Positions 17,842 through 28,150 of a stretch of DNA of 64,000 nt are shown here, in pieces. Each line of letters opens with the position of its first letter. Positions within the stretch are counted from its first letter, which is position 1. Source of the DNA: Terriglobus tenax (GTDB lineage Bacteria; Acidobacteriota; Terriglobia; Terriglobales; Acidobacteriaceae). The notes below the pieces were generated by a model. The model was not told the DNA's origin. It ran no database searches and worked only from the letters and a program-made list of their open reading frames with translations. The stretch is taken from NCBI RefSeq assembly GCF_025685395.1, contig NZ_JAGSYA010000003.1, positions 496,001-560,000 of the forward strand. Direction: 5' to 3'. Made by a program: the position numbers and the translations under genes.

Positions 17842-19015
17842 CGTAAACCTCCGTGTGTTTCTTGGTCATCTGATCGATGGAAAATTCTTTCTCCACGCGC
17901 TGTCTTGCGGAGGTCGCGATGCGGTTTCGTTGCTCGGGATCGGAGAGCAACGTTGATATTCTGGCGGCCGCCTGGCTGTAGTCCTCGTTGGGCACAAGGT
18001 ATCCGGTCGCGCCGTCGATTACAGCTTCAGAAGTACCGCCGACATCGGTTGCGACGACGGGGATCCGCGCGGCCATTGCTTCAATGACGACATTGGGGAA
18101 CCCTTCCGTACGTGACAACAGGGCAAACACGTCGGACGCCAGCAAAAGAGAAGGAATTTCTTTTACACGTCCGAGGAAGAAGACGCAGGCTGACAAACCA
18201 AGAGCGTCCATACGCCGGCACAGATGGTTGTAATGCTCCAGGTCTGTCCAGTCGCCTGCAATCGCGAAGACAGTGTCTGGATATTCCCCGTGGACCAACG
18301 CTGCTGCCTCAAGGAAGATATCCAGGCCTTTCCATGGATTGATGTTCGAGATGGTTGTAACTAGAGGACCGTTTTCGGGGATGCCCAACATGCGGCGAAC
18401 CTGCTGCCTGTTGATGGGTCGATCGTACGCTTCAAGCCGTACACCGTTATAGATGACCTGCATTCGTTCAGGTCGAACGGAGTCCTGCTGCTGATGCCAG
18501 TGGGCTACCCGCTGTGACACCGCAAGCACGCGGCTGTAGAGCGGCGTGCACAGTCTGTACAGAAGGGCGTGCTTGGTGGTGCGTAGCAGGCCCATATCGC
18601 GCCGGCTGGAACAAATGTGCCGGATGCCGGAAAGCTTGCAGATCAGGGCACCGAAAAGATCAGCACTTTCAAAATAGGTTTGTGCGAGAGTGATCTTTCT
18701 TTCGCGGATGATAGACCGCATCTTCCAGGCCACGGAGATGGCGCGCAGGGAAAAGCAGGAGCGAAGAGGCAGGATGATCAATTCGTCCGCGAGGGTATAC
18801 GCCTCAGGACTGGGACTGTCACGAAAAGTGATCATAGTGATTCTGTAACCCTGCCGGGAGAGCTGACGTGCGAGTTCGAACATCATGCGCTCGGCCCCGC
18901 CCAACTCCGTGAGCTGGTCAATCACGAACAGAATGGAACGCGAGGAGCGTGCCACGGCAGATTCGTGTGGCGCCTCCAGGATGTCTTCCGGATACATGGT
19001 TGTCATTGAGGACAT
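17822..19015 (-). CDS. Glycosyltransferase family 4
   Basis: A 397-aa GT-B enzyme starting at the ATG at 19015, which has GGAGAGA about 8 bases upstream. The longer frame to 19486 lies inside the ligase gene and reads as Arg/Pro-rich noise. Visible motifs are FVIDQLTELGGAERMM, SNINPWKGLDIFL and SRTEGFPNVVIEAMAARIPV, an intact E-x7-E. It overlaps the Wzy-like gene by 13 bases. It should transfer a sugar to the EPS repeat unit; donor and linkage unknown. Confidence 0.9.
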   Translation of the reverse strand: MSSMTTMYPEDILEAPHESAVARSSRSILFVIDQLTELGGAERMMFELARQLSRQGYRITMITFRDSPSPEAYTLADELIILPLRSCFSLRAISVAWKMRSIIRERKITLAQTYFESADLFGALICKLSGIRHICSSRRDMGLLRTTKHALLYRLCTPLYSRVLAVSQRVAHWHQQQDSVRPERMQVIYNGVRLEAYDRPINRQQVRRMLGIPENGPLVTTISNINPWKGLDIFLEAAALVHGEYPDTVFAIAGDWTDLEHYNHLCRRMDALGLSACVFFLGRVKEIPSLLLASDVFALLSRTEGFPNVVIEAMAARIPVVATDVGGTSEAVIDGATGYLVPNEDYSQAAARISTLLSDPEQRNRIATSARQRVEKEFSIDQMTKKHTEVYDALLSA

Positions 19016-20421
19016 TGCGTCGTCTCTCCGCATGCAATGGCAGGTGTAACTCTGGCCCATGGAGCCACGCGTGGAGTCACGGCGGCCCGGGCATGCTGCG
19101 GCTGACGGCGGCTCTCCATCGCGAGAGAGGAGGCGCAAAACACGCAGCCAAGAAGTATCCAGAGGTTGGAGTCCACCTGGATAAACATCCATCGGTCTCC
19201 AAAGAAGTTGACGATAGCCGCAGTGAGAATCAGGCCAGCGTATCCAAGCCCCAGAAGTGAGAGGAAAGATTCCCGTCCGCGGGTGAAGAGTTGTAACCCT
19301 TCTTTGAAGAGGAGGAAGAGTTGCACGACGAAAAGAACGAGTCCGACCAGACCGGTCTCGACAAGCATCTTCAAATAGAAGTTGTGTGTGTCTTTGTAGG
19401 ACCCGACGCGGCTGAGTTCGGCATAGGTAAGGAAACCGGTGCCGATGACGGGGTTCTGTCTGAACAGGCCCATGGCATCGGTCCATAGCATCACGCGCTC
19501 CTGCGCGGATGCGTCCAGTTCTGCCGCCATGCCGTCATTTGGCTTTGAATAGGTCATGGCAATACGTTCCTGGACTGCTGCCGGGAGAATGGCCTGCCAA
19601 CATACCACTAGTAGAAGGATTGGAATGAAGAGCCATCGAACCTTCACTACAGCAAGAAAACATAGAGCCACGGCAAGGGCGAGGTAGGCTTCCCGCGAGT
19701 AAGAGAAGAGGATACAGATCGTGTTCGCAGCCGCAACAAGAAGTGCGAAGAGACGAAGCCACTGGTGCTTTCTGAGAGCGAGCATGGGCAGCACGAATGC
19801 GGTTGTCTCTACAAGGTACGAGGCAAGTCCGTTTTCGCCGGCGTAACCCAATGGACCTGCGTCGCGGGTTTCTTCAGAGTAGTGACCGAAGTCGCGGCCC
19901 AGAGAGCTCTTCAGATAGCTATAGTCGACAGCGAGCGCGGTAATGCCGCATAGAACCAGGATTGTCGCAATCTGCTTCCTGGTGCGAATGACACGGACCA
20001 CCGCAAACGCAAGCAGCGGCATGACGACGAAGTTTTTGTAGTCGACCAGCCGGGGATCGGAGATCCAGACTGGCAGGCTTCCGCCAAGGTAGAAGGCTCC
20101 ACGCCAAAGTGAGGCAAGGTAGAAAATCGATAGCAGTACGAGGAACCCTGCTGTCGCAGAACGATACGCGAGCTTACCGTTGGAGCGTATGACGCTGCCG
20201 GTCAGAACGCATAGGATGAGGATATCCACGATATTGGCGCCGAGCGGGAACGCATGCAGATGGTAGCGCGTGGTTTGCAGGGGCAGGAGAACCGCAAGCA
20301 GGTAGATGCCGATCTCTGAACGCCACGCGAGCGTAAGCATTGCTCCAACCGCGACAACGGCGTACAGGCCAATGGCACGGATACTGGTGGTGGCAACTGG
20401 TTCCAGTTGAGCGAGCATCAT
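19003..20421 (-). CDS. O-antigen ligase/polymerase-like membrane protein (Wzy family)
   Basis: A 472-aa polytopic membrane protein with about 10-12 hydrophobic segments and a large periplasmic loop (about 270-345). It has the Wzy_C-type region GTGFLTYAELSRVGSYKDTH, where NP-x-GTG...H is typical of the family. AAGGAG lies 7 bases before the first of two adjacent ATGs. It is flanked by the flippase and a GT4. It most likely polymerises flipped repeat units at the periplasmic face; ligase activity is an alternative. Confidence 0.85.
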   Translation of the reverse strand: MMLAQLEPVATTSIRAIGLYAVVAVGAMLTLAWRSEIGIYLLAVLLPLQTTRYHLHAFPLGANIVDILILCVLTGSVIRSNGKLAYRSATAGFLVLLSIFYLASLWRGAFYLGGSLPVWISDPRLVDYKNFVVMPLLAFAVVRVIRTRKQIATILVLCGITALAVDYSYLKSSLGRDFGHYSEETRDAGPLGYAGENGLASYLVETTAFVLPMLALRKHQWLRLFALLVAAANTICILFSYSREAYLALAVALCFLAVVKVRWLFIPILLLVVCWQAILPAAVQERIAMTYSKPNDGMAAELDASAQERVMLWTDAMGLFRQNPVIGTGFLTYAELSRVGSYKDTHNFYLKMLVETGLVGLVLFVVQLFLLFKEGLQLFTRGRESFLSLLGLGYAGLILTAAIVNFFGDRWMFIQVDSNLWILLGCVFCASSLAMESRRQPQHARAAVTPRVAPWARVTPAIACGETTQCPQ

Positions 20422-21962
20422 TGGGAGACTCCTTTGCTGACCGTGGATTCGTACTCATCGAGGGAGGCGATGCCTGGAACGGCGCTGTGCACCGGCCTCG
20501 TTTTTCCGATCCGCCGCCATGCAAGGTGAACGGCGGCGCGGAAATCTGAAGAGATGGCCGCCATGCCGAGGAAAAAGATGGTGGTGTATCCGGCGCTGCG
20601 TACCAGAAGAGAAGTAATCGGCAGCGCGGTGTGCAGCAGAGAGGGCAGAGGGTATGCGAGCAGCGTAGCAACCACTGCGCTGAGCACAAGAGAAAAACGT
20701 GGCGTGAGCGGAAGAATACGATGGTTGACTACGACGAGAGCGGCAACCATGACCGCATAGCTCAGAAGCGTGGCGAATGCGGCGCCAGTGAGCTGAAAGC
20801 GCGGAACCCAGTAAAGATTGGCGACAATGTTGATAGCCGCGGAAGCCACGGCAATGACGGCCAGCATGGCGGTCCGTTTTTCAAGAATGAGACCGACATT
20901 GAAGAAGATATGGAGCGCGTAGACCATCAGCGCCGGAATCAGGATGGAGAGCAGTCGCTCCGCTCCCGCGAATCGCATAGATGCCAGAACGATGAGTGCT
21001 TCGCGTGAGCAGAGTGCGGCTGCGCCTGAGAGGAACAAAGCTGCAACGATGAACCAGGATAGCGTTTTGGAGAGGAATCGCTGCGTCGCCTCGCGTCCTT
21101 CTTCATTCCACAAACGCATGTAGATCGGAAAGATAGCAAGATTCAGAGGCGTCATGACGGTGTCCTGCAGGTAGCCGGAGACGCCATAAGCGGCGGAGTA
21201 GAGGCCGAGCTGGTGATCGCCCAGGAACCGTTGCACGATGAGTCTGTCGCCGGAGTCGAGCGCCAGGCTGGAAAGTTCATAGACGATGAGTGGTGCGCCG
21301 AAGGTCAACGACTCACGGATCAGCGTCCAGTCAACGGCGGAGAGGCTAATCAATCCGCGCCGCAGGAATCCGAAGAGTTGCAGTGCAATGACGGCGCACT
21401 CGCTTACCAGGACGCCCAGAAGTACGGCGAAGGCCTGATGCAGCCCGGCGATTGCGAGATAGGCATAGGCAACGATCGTCGCTGACTTGGTCGCGACTTC
21501 GATGATGGTGTGGAAGCGGCTCTTGCCTTCGTTTCTAAGGAAGCTCAGAAGGATGGATTGCAGCGTGCGCAGAAAAACGACAACCGGTGCAACCAGCAGG
21601 CAGCGGTAGAGCAGGACATCGCCATGAAAGATCGGTGTGTACACGATCAAGAGGTAGTAAAGCAGCGACACAAGGATCGCGATGCAGGACGGACAGATGA
21701 GGAGCGTTGAATAGAAACGCTTTTGTTCCGGCTCACCGGCTGTGCCGCCCTTGAAGAATCGTGCCGCTGAATACTGCAGTCCGCATTTTGAGAGAACGAC
21801 CAGCAGAAGCGTGATGCGGAGGGTAAGCGAAAGCACTCCATACTCGCTTACCGAAAGCAGCCGCGTGAGCAGGGGAAAGGTGATGAATCCCAGCAGGATC
21901 AGTGATCCTCGACCGACCAGGTAGTTGGTCATGTCTTTGAACAGAGAAGGCCGTGAGTTCAT
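20418..21962 (-). CDS. Polysaccharide repeat-unit flippase (Wzx-like)
   Basis: A 514-aa protein of the MOP/oligosaccharide flippase superfamily with about 12-14 membrane segments. The N-terminal LLTRLLSVSEYGVLSLTL segment is typical of Wzx/PST transporters. The start at 21962 gives an ATGA overlap with the upstream gene and has AGGGGG just before it. It moves the undecaprenyl-linked repeat unit across the cytoplasmic membrane. Its neighbours, the Wzy-like gene and the glycosyltransferases, support this. Confidence 0.9.
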   Translation of the reverse strand: MNSRPSLFKDMTNYLVGRGSLILLGFITFPLLTRLLSVSEYGVLSLTLRITLLLVVLSKCGLQYSAARFFKGGTAGEPEQKRFYSTLLICPSCIAILVSLLYYLLIVYTPIFHGDVLLYRCLLVAPVVVFLRTLQSILLSFLRNEGKSRFHTIIEVATKSATIVAYAYLAIAGLHQAFAVLLGVLVSECAVIALQLFGFLRRGLISLSAVDWTLIRESLTFGAPLIVYELSSLALDSGDRLIVQRFLGDHQLGLYSAAYGVSGYLQDTVMTPLNLAIFPIYMRLWNEEGREATQRFLSKTLSWFIVAALFLSGAAALCSREALIVLASMRFAGAERLLSILIPALMVYALHIFFNVGLILEKRTAMLAVIAVASAAINIVANLYWVPRFQLTGAAFATLLSYAVMVAALVVVNHRILPLTPRFSLVLSAVVATLLAYPLPSLLHTALPITSLLVRSAGYTTIFFLGMAAISSDFRAAVHLAWRRIGKTRPVHSAVPGIASLDEYESTVSKGVSQ

Positions 21963-23863
21963 CGTACCCCCTGGGGAAAGCAACCCTGCTCGTGAACGCT
22001 TGCGTTTTGAAGCACGGTGAACTGCGATGTTTTGTAGATCGTATGAAAGGCAGGATCGGCGGGAGCGTTCAGAAGAAGATCTTCATAAGCGGACCGATAC
22101 TCTCCAGCGGCATTGATATGGGACCAGTCGTTGTCGAGGATCAGGTATTCATACACCGGGTGGTGGTACTGGGAAAGACGGTGCGTCTGGTAAAGGCAAT
22201 CGCGATTGGCCAATGCGGGCAGCAGATATCGGGGCGCGGCCACTGAAGCGTCGCCGGGAATCAGGCTGGCCACATGATAGGCCTCGCTGGTCCAGGGCTT
22301 ATTGCGCAGCTCTTCTGCCTGCTCCTTATCGGTAACAAACAGGAGACTGGCAACGCACAGCGCGATGTAGACGGCGGGGGCGGCGCGTTCGCTCCGAATA
22401 CCGAGACGCGAGAGACGTCCAAGCAGGCCGCGCGAATGTACGGAGGCCAGCAAAGCACTGACGAAGAGCAGGGTGGCCGGAATGACGGAGTACTGCGCGT
22501 AGATCACGGTCGTGATGCACTTGCCTGCGCCAGCCAGAAGATTGATTCCTAAAAATGGAAATGAAGTGACCGCCAATGCGCTGCCAAAGGGGAGAATCAG
22601 TGCGTTCGGCGTGAGGAGTTCTTTCAGGTACACGATGTTACCGTGGGCCAGAACCGTAGTTTGCGGGCTGGTGCAAACATGCACCAGCATCTCTGCAGGT
22701 GTTTTGCCCAGGTGGCTGAAGCAGGCATCGGTAACAAACGACGCTCCGTGCAATGCGTGGGGAAGCACGACGAAATAGGAAAAGAGAGCCCAGGCGGAAC
22801 CGGCAAGGAAGGGAAGAAGTATCCAGCGGAAGGTTTTTCTCTGCAGCAGAGCGACGATGGCGATGGAGACCGCGAACAGTGCTAGGTCCTCTCTTACAGC
22901 CAGCGTGAAAGCCAAGGCAACACAGAATGGGAGAAAGCGGGACTGAAGATAGTAATAGACCGTAAAAAGAAGCGGGAGTGCGACAAAGCTCAACGGGTAG
23001 AAATCAAAGGTTGATTGGTAAAAGATAGTTGGCACCAGAATGAAAGCGACGGACCAGAGACGGGCCGTGCCTTCATTGGTGTAGGTGCGGGCGATTTTGT
23101 ATGCAGGATACGCACAGGACAGCATGACGGCATTCCGCAGAACGATGAGTGTTACCGGACTGGGATGCAACGCGTAGAACGGAAGAAAGAGAAACATAAT
23201 GGGCGAGTTGTGCCCGGCAAAATCCGTGGTTACCGGATAGGAGTAAAGCAAGTCCTGCAGCAGCGATCCCCAGAAGAGATGACCGTGCAGAGTTGTGTGC
23301 ATGATCTGCGCGAAGTAAGCGAGATCCTGCCCCACATAACCGAAGACATAAAGCTTGCGAAGAGCGAGGGTGGTAAGAGCAACGAACAGGGAGACAGCCG
23401 TTATGACGGGCCACATGGTGCGTCGTGCCGACCAGCTGTGGCTGCCTGCTGCTTCACGCCGGCAGATGGAATAGAGTGCAAGCCACAGACCTGAGAGTGC
23501 GGCAAACAGAAGAAACGAGCGAAGCATGGGCGGCCGAAGGCGGGCCGTGTATTCCGGGAGAAACAGGAAGAGAAGAGCATATGCCAGGGAGCACTTTGCC
23601 AGTTCCTGCCGCAGAACACGGGATCCGCTGCCGTCTAGCATGGCAACCATGCGCGATGCGATGGAGAAGAAGGCCGAGGCGGCCACAAAAACGATGACTG
23701 CTATCGCCATGCCGCGAGCGCCCAGGGGACGGAAGAAGGCAAGCCAGCTCCACCCCGAGATTGCGGCGGCCCCCAGACCGATGGACACGCTGGCCCATCG
23801 GCCTTGGAGGTGCTTCGGGTTGTCCTGCCCATATCGAGCTGAAACAGGTACAAACGTTGACAT
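21959..23863 (-). CDS. DUF2079-family polytopic membrane protein
   Basis: A 634-aa integral membrane protein. It resembles the DUF2079 family (a GT-C-like fold) in the segments GYVGQDLAYFAQ, DFAGHNSPIMFLFLPFYAL and AFTLAVREDLALF, the last holding the RED motif. A periplasmic C-terminal part (about 500-634) follows. GAGG lies 8 bases before the ATG. Families of this fold include lipid-linked sugar transferases, so it may decorate the EPS with a polyprenyl-phosphate sugar in the periplasm; this is inference. Confidence 0.78.
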   Translation of the reverse strand: MSTFVPVSARYGQDNPKHLQGRWASVSIGLGAAAISGWSWLAFFRPLGARGMAIAVIVFVAASAFFSIASRMVAMLDGSGSRVLRQELAKCSLAYALLFLFLPEYTARLRPPMLRSFLLFAALSGLWLALYSICRREAAGSHSWSARRTMWPVITAVSLFVALTTLALRKLYVFGYVGQDLAYFAQIMHTTLHGHLFWGSLLQDLLYSYPVTTDFAGHNSPIMFLFLPFYALHPSPVTLIVLRNAVMLSCAYPAYKIARTYTNEGTARLWSVAFILVPTIFYQSTFDFYPLSFVALPLLFTVYYYLQSRFLPFCVALAFTLAVREDLALFAVSIAIVALLQRKTFRWILLPFLAGSAWALFSYFVVLPHALHGASFVTDACFSHLGKTPAEMLVHVCTSPQTTVLAHGNIVYLKELLTPNALILPFGSALAVTSFPFLGINLLAGAGKCITTVIYAQYSVIPATLLFVSALLASVHSRGLLGRLSRLGIRSERAAPAVYIALCVASLLFVTDKEQAEELRNKPWTSEAYHVASLIPGDASVAAPRYLLPALANRDCLYQTHRLSQYHHPVYEYLILDNDWSHINAAGEYRSAYEDLLLNAPADPAFHTIYKTSQFTVLQNASVHEQGCFPQGVR

Positions 23864-23883
23864 GTGACTCGCCTCTTGTTGTC

Positions 23884-26800
23884 TTACTGCTGCACGCTGA
23901 CGTTCGCGAAGCTGATGGGCTGCGACGAGACATCAAGGGCGATGGCGCCAGAGGTAAGTGCACTGTCAGAGGCTGAGATGATCAGCGTGCTGTCGTAGTA
24001 CACCATGATCTGGTTGCCGACAAACTGCAGGCGGACCGTATGCTTCGCGGTATCCAGCAGCAGGGTGGGCGACTGGCCCAGCAACGTCAGACCGGGGCTG
24101 TCAATAGCCCAGGCCGCGGTGCGGAACAGCTTGATGGCGTTGTCTGCCGGGTAGAGCCAGACAGCGTAGGAAGCTCCGGTGGTGAGATTGACGCGGCCAC
24201 GAAGGCCACCAGGGTAATTGGAGCGATTCGCCAGCGTGATGTCTGCCGAGACGGTGTAGTCCGTCCAGCTTCCGCTACCGGCGTACTGCTGCGTATGTCC
24301 TCCGCCGTTGTAGTTGAACGATCCTCCGGAAACAGTCCAGTTTGAAGCGAGACCGAGCGGAGAGGCTGTCCATTGCGATGAGCCCGATGCAAACTGGTCG
24401 CTGAAGAGCTGGCTGCCGAGATGTACCGTTACCGGGACTGTCAGAGAACTGGATGCATTGGTCGAACTTAGCGTGACGTTGGCCGCGATGTTACCCGCGG
24501 ACAGCGCAGCGGTTGATGGTGTGAGAGTGAGTGTTCCAGGAGCACTGGAAGATGCAGGGGAAGGAACCAGCCATGAACTGTTGCTGGTTGCTGTCCACGG
24601 CATGGATCCGGTTCCTGTGTTTGTGACCGAGACCGTTACCGGTGAAGGCGAAGATCCTGTCGGGCTGAAGAGATACAGGCTCGACGGAGTCGCGCTGATG
24701 GTTGCGGTTGGCAAGGATGTGACCGTGAGCGAGACCGGGATCAGGACGGGCGATCCGCTCGACGGAGTCAGTGTCAGAGTTCCGGAGTAGCTGCCGGCGG
24801 AGAGGCTGGCGGCGCTTGCCGTAACAGAGATCGTTGCCGGTGTGGAGGTCCCTTGTGTGGGGCTTGCCGTCAGCCATGCAGGGTTCGAGGAAGCGATCCA
24901 CGAGACGCTGCTGGGCGACGAGGTAAGTGCAACGGACTGGGCGGCGGCTGTTGCGCCAGGCGTGGTGCTGAAGCTGAGTGTGCTGGGCGAGGCCGAGACC
25001 GTTCCCTGCGGGGCGACTGCATTCGTGATGACGACGCTGTTGTAGTTGACGATCTGGTTGGATGGGTCAAGCGCGACCAGGCCAGAGGTATAGGTCGAGT
25101 CTGTAGAGGAGAACAGCTTCGTGCCATCGTAGTAGACCGAGATGGTGCTGCCACGGAACGAGAGCATGAAGGTGTGTGCATTCGCGTCAAACAGCAGGGA
25201 GTTATAGCTGCCGATCAGTGTGTAGCCGTTGGAGATGTTCCAGTTGACGACCTTGAACAGGTTGACGGTATGATCCGCTGGATAGAACCAGAGCGCATAG
25301 CCGGAACCATCGACCGGGTTGACGCGACCGCGAATGCCGCCAGGATAGTTAGAGACGGGCATGCTCATGTTGATCGACAGGTCGTAGTCGGTCCATCCGG
25401 CATTGCCAGCGTAGAGCGGTGCGATGCCGCCGCCGTTATAGCGCAGCGCGCTGCCCGTTGAAGACCAGTTGGACAATCCACCGAGAGGAGAGATCGTCCA
25501 TCCGCTCAGGCTCGCGGTGGAGAGGGTGACGGGAGGCGTCAGCACCTCAAAGGTGACCGGAACGGAAACCGAGAGTGCCGGGCTGGTAGAGCTTACAGTG
25601 ACTGTACCGCTGTAGATTCCCGCGGCAAGCGAACCGGCCTTGACTGAGACATTCAGTGTGCCCGGGGTTCCACCGGTTGCGGGAGAGACAGTCAGCCATG
25701 AAGCATTGCTGCTTGCGCTCCAGTTGACGTTGGTACCACTTGGATTTGTGATAGCAAGCGCCTGCGTTGTGGTAGTGGTCGTTCCCGCGTTCTGGCTGAA
25801 CGAGAGCGAGGCTGGGGTGGCGACCAGGGAGGGATTGCTGGGAGTGACGGTGAGGGAGACAGCCACTGTCTTCGGGCTTCCCGCAGCGGTGGTCGAGGTG
25901 AAGGTGAGTGTACCGCTATAGGATCCGGCGGCCAGGCTTGCACTGTTGACCGAGACCGTGACGGTGTTCGTGCCCGCGGCACCGCTGGCCGGAGAGGCAC
26001 TGAGCCATGCCGCATTGCTCGTGGCGGTCCAACTGTAGGTTCCGGAACCCAGGTTGGCCACGGTAACCGTTTTCGAGGCAGGCGACGATCCACTTGAGGT
26101 GGAGAAGCTCAGCGTAACCGGCGAGACCTGCATGGTGGCCGGTTGCGTGTTGGTGAAGGTGTAGGTTCCACCATTGCTGAAGCCTGGGACAGAGAGCAAT
26201 TGGCCTTCGTCGTCCCCGTAGAAGATATAGCTCTTCGTCGGCACCAGGGCCCCATCAGCCGTTGTTGCGGATCCTGTGAAGTTCAGTGTGATCGTCGACG
26301 CTGTGACTGTGCCGCTCTTCAACAGAGAGTGGTTGCGGGCACGCAGGTAGTCACCCATGCCGTCCATGTACTGGTGAGTACCCTTGTTGGTGCTGAACCA
26401 CTGCGACAGTTGCGAAATAAATGATTGGCGATCGGAGGTTGTGCTGAACTCGAGATTCCCGCCATCGTGGGTATAGATCTGGACAGGCATCATGCCCGAC
26501 CAGAAGTGCCACATGTAGTACTCCCACTGGTTCAGGCTTTGTGCGACAGTGTACCCGTTGTTGGTGCTTGGCCACGCTGCATCTACGCGCGAGAAGCGAC
26601 CGCCGGAGAGACCCACCTGCGATGCAAAGGCAAAGAATGTCTGGGCAGGCTTCCCGGCAACACTGTGAACCACCATGTCATCTGCATAGAAGAAAGGAAA
26701 AGTTTCTTCATAATCGACGGGATAGACCGGAGTCTGTTCGTAGATGCGGAATGGTCCGTAGGGAATACGTTGCGCGGTTGTCTTCGGATAGTCGAAATAG

Positions 26801-28098
26801 TAAGCGCCGGGATTCTGCGGCGTCGTAATGTAGCGGATTCCCAGGCTGTTCCACATTTCATAGCCGGAGTTGTCCGAGATGTCCCAGTAATGCGCCACCA
26901 TGGAACGTCCGAAGGCGGGGAAGGTGTCCGTCCCGCCCTGGCCCAGCTTCCATTGCAGTGCGGATGCGACATTGGCCTGCCATTGCGCATCGGTATTGGG
27001 AGTGGTCAGGTTCCAATACAGATCGCCGCCAGAGCCGTAGGCGAGTCCATGGGGCGTTGCATGCATGTTGCCCGCGTTGACCGCGGTGATCATCTGGGCG
27101 CGTTCTCCGCCAGCGGTCGCCAGCGAGCTGAGCTGCATGTTGAGCTGCAGCTTCCATGGTCCTCCGGTTCCGTCGGAGGCGGTCGTGCCGGTCAGGCTCG
27201 TATTCCAGGTGTCAGGAATGCGGGACATGATGCCCGGCTCGTTATCGTCCATTTGAATGGCGGCGATGCGCGGGTAACCTCTCAGTACGAACGGCTTGCG
27301 GGCTGCCCATACGATGCTGCGCCAGAACAGGTCATCCACGCCCTGAACGAAACCGAAGCGGTCCGCGTGCAGGTAGTCGTAGGTTGTGAAGTCGACGATG
27401 CGGCCCTGGCCATAGGTGCTGGTAAGGATCAGAGGATCGGTGCCAAGTTCCGCTACAACCGTTCCCGTGGCGCCTGTAAGAAGCGTCGCATTGGAAGGAA
27501 TCGTTGTTGTACCGTTGCCGTGGTAGTTGTACGTAATGTCACCGGCTGGATCGTTGAGCCAGTGACGCTGCAGCGCAGCGATATAGTGCGGCGTGGCTCC
27601 ACCCACCTGGACCGCCGCGGGAATTACAATGCTTGTCTGTCCCGCACCGAGCGTTGCGCCTGTGGCATGGAACATCGTAAGAATGTGGTTCTGCGTGCCA
27701 ATGGATTGGTCGCTATCAAGGTTCATAAATCCGGAGCCGTTGGCTACGGCCGTCATGATGGCACTTTGCCATGCGGCGCTCGGATTCAGACCGTTGTGGC
27801 CGGCGATGATCAGCTGCGACGCGGTCAGGTCAGTAGCCGATGTCTGGCTGATATCAATGACTTTGTACGGCACCTGCAGATGAACCAGATATCGTTCCGG
27901 CCCCATCTGGTACGAGCCGGGACTTGTGCTGCTGGTGTTATAGCCGGTTGAAACCGATGAATTGACCAGTACGACCACAGTAAGATCCTGGCTCTGCGCT
28001 TGCGCATACGGAGCCAGCATCCATGCAAAGGCAAAGATTATTCCGCAAATGACCAGGAGGCGGAGATAACGAGAAGGTGAGGTGTACATAGTTTTCAT
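23884..28098 (-). CDS. Large secreted modular protein: deacetylase-like N-terminal region, BACON-type and LamG-like domains
   Basis: A 1404-aa exported protein with a signal peptide ending near AQAQS (about residue 36). Residues about 40-680 form an unusual enzyme-like region. The IAAIQMDDNEPG segment and MHATPHGL (HxxxH) resemble NodB metal-site motifs 1 and 2, suggesting a distant carbohydrate deacetylase. Then come two BACON/Ig-like domains (SNAAWLSASPASG, SNASWLTVSPATG), a concanavalin-like domain (YNGGG...GGIRGRVN), two more BACON-like domains and a second concanavalin-like domain. AGGAA lies 6 bases before the ATG. Position inside the EPS operon points to extracellular EPS modification or binding. 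The enzyme assignment is tentative. Confidence 0.75.
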   Translation of the reverse strand: MKTMYTSPSRYLRLLVICGIIFAFAWMLAPYAQAQSQDLTVVVLVNSSVSTGYNTSSTSPGSYQMGPERYLVHLQVPYKVIDISQTSATDLTASQLIIAGHNGLNPSAAWQSAIMTAVANGSGFMNLDSDQSIGTQNHILTMFHATGATLGAGQTSIVIPAAVQVGGATPHYIAALQRHWLNDPAGDITYNYHGNGTTTIPSNATLLTGATGTVVAELGTDPLILTSTYGQGRIVDFTTYDYLHADRFGFVQGVDDLFWRSIVWAARKPFVLRGYPRIAAIQMDDNEPGIMSRIPDTWNTSLTGTTASDGTGGPWKLQLNMQLSSLATAGGERAQMITAVNAGNMHATPHGLAYGSGGDLYWNLTTPNTDAQWQANVASALQWKLGQGGTDTFPAFGRSMVAHYWDISDNSGYEMWNSLGIRYITTPQNPGAYYFDYPKTTAQRIPYGPFRIYEQTPVYPVDYEETFPFFYADDMVVHSVAGKPAQTFFAFASQVGLSGGRFSRVDAAWPSTNNGYTVAQSLNQWEYYMWHFWSGMMPVQIYTHDGGNLEFSTTSDRQSFISQLSQWFSTNKGTHQYMDGMGDYLRARNHSLLKSGTVTASTITLNFTGSATTADGALVPTKSYIFYGDDEGQLLSVPGFSNGGTYTFTNTQPATMQVSPVTLSFSTSSGSSPASKTVTVANLGSGTYSWTATSNAAWLSASPASGAAGTNTVTVSVNSASLAAGSYSGTLTFTSTTAAGSPKTVAVSLTVTPSNPSLVATPASLSFSQNAGTTTTTTQALAITNPSGTNVNWSASSNASWLTVSPATGGTPGTLNVSVKAGSLAAGIYSGTVTVSSTSPALSVSVPVTFEVLTPPVTLSTASLSGWTISPLGGLSNWSSTGSALRYNGGGIAPLYAGNAGWTDYDLSINMSMPVSNYPGGIRGRVNPVDGSGYALWFYPADHTVNLFKVVNWNISNGYTLIGSYNSLLFDANAHTFMLSFRGSTISVYYDGTKLFSSTDSTYTSGLVALDPSNQIVNYNSVVITNAVAPQGTVSASPSTLSFSTTPGATAAAQSVALTSSPSSVSWIASSNPAWLTASPTQGTSTPATISVTASAASLSAGSYSGTLTLTPSSGSPVLIPVSLTVTSLPTATISATPSSLYLFSPTGSSPSPVTVSVTNTGTGSMPWTATSNSSWLVPSPASSSAPGTLTLTPSTAALSAGNIAANVTLSSTNASSSLTVPVTVHLGSQLFSDQFASGSSQWTASPLGLASNWTVSGGSFNYNGGGHTQQYAGSGSWTDYTVSADITLANRSNYPGGLRGRVNLTTGASYAVWLYPADNAIKLFRTAAWAIDSPGLTLLGQSPTLLLDTAKHTVRLQFVGNQIMVYYDSTLIISASDSALTSGAIALDVSSQPISFANVSVQQ

Positions 28099-28150
28099 GT
28101 CGGTTCCTTAGCGTGGCGATTTCAAAAAGCAGTAACTTCGGTTCAACTCC

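Noticed and set aside
19016-19486. 157-residue N-terminal extension of the GT4 gene
   Set aside because: Lies inside the Wzy-like gene in another frame and reads as Arg/Pro/Cys-rich noise; a good start exists at 19015.
26425-27951. 508-aa plus-strand frame opposite the large secreted protein
   Set aside because: Long but antisense, lacking any family motif, while the minus frame has a signal peptide and clear domains.
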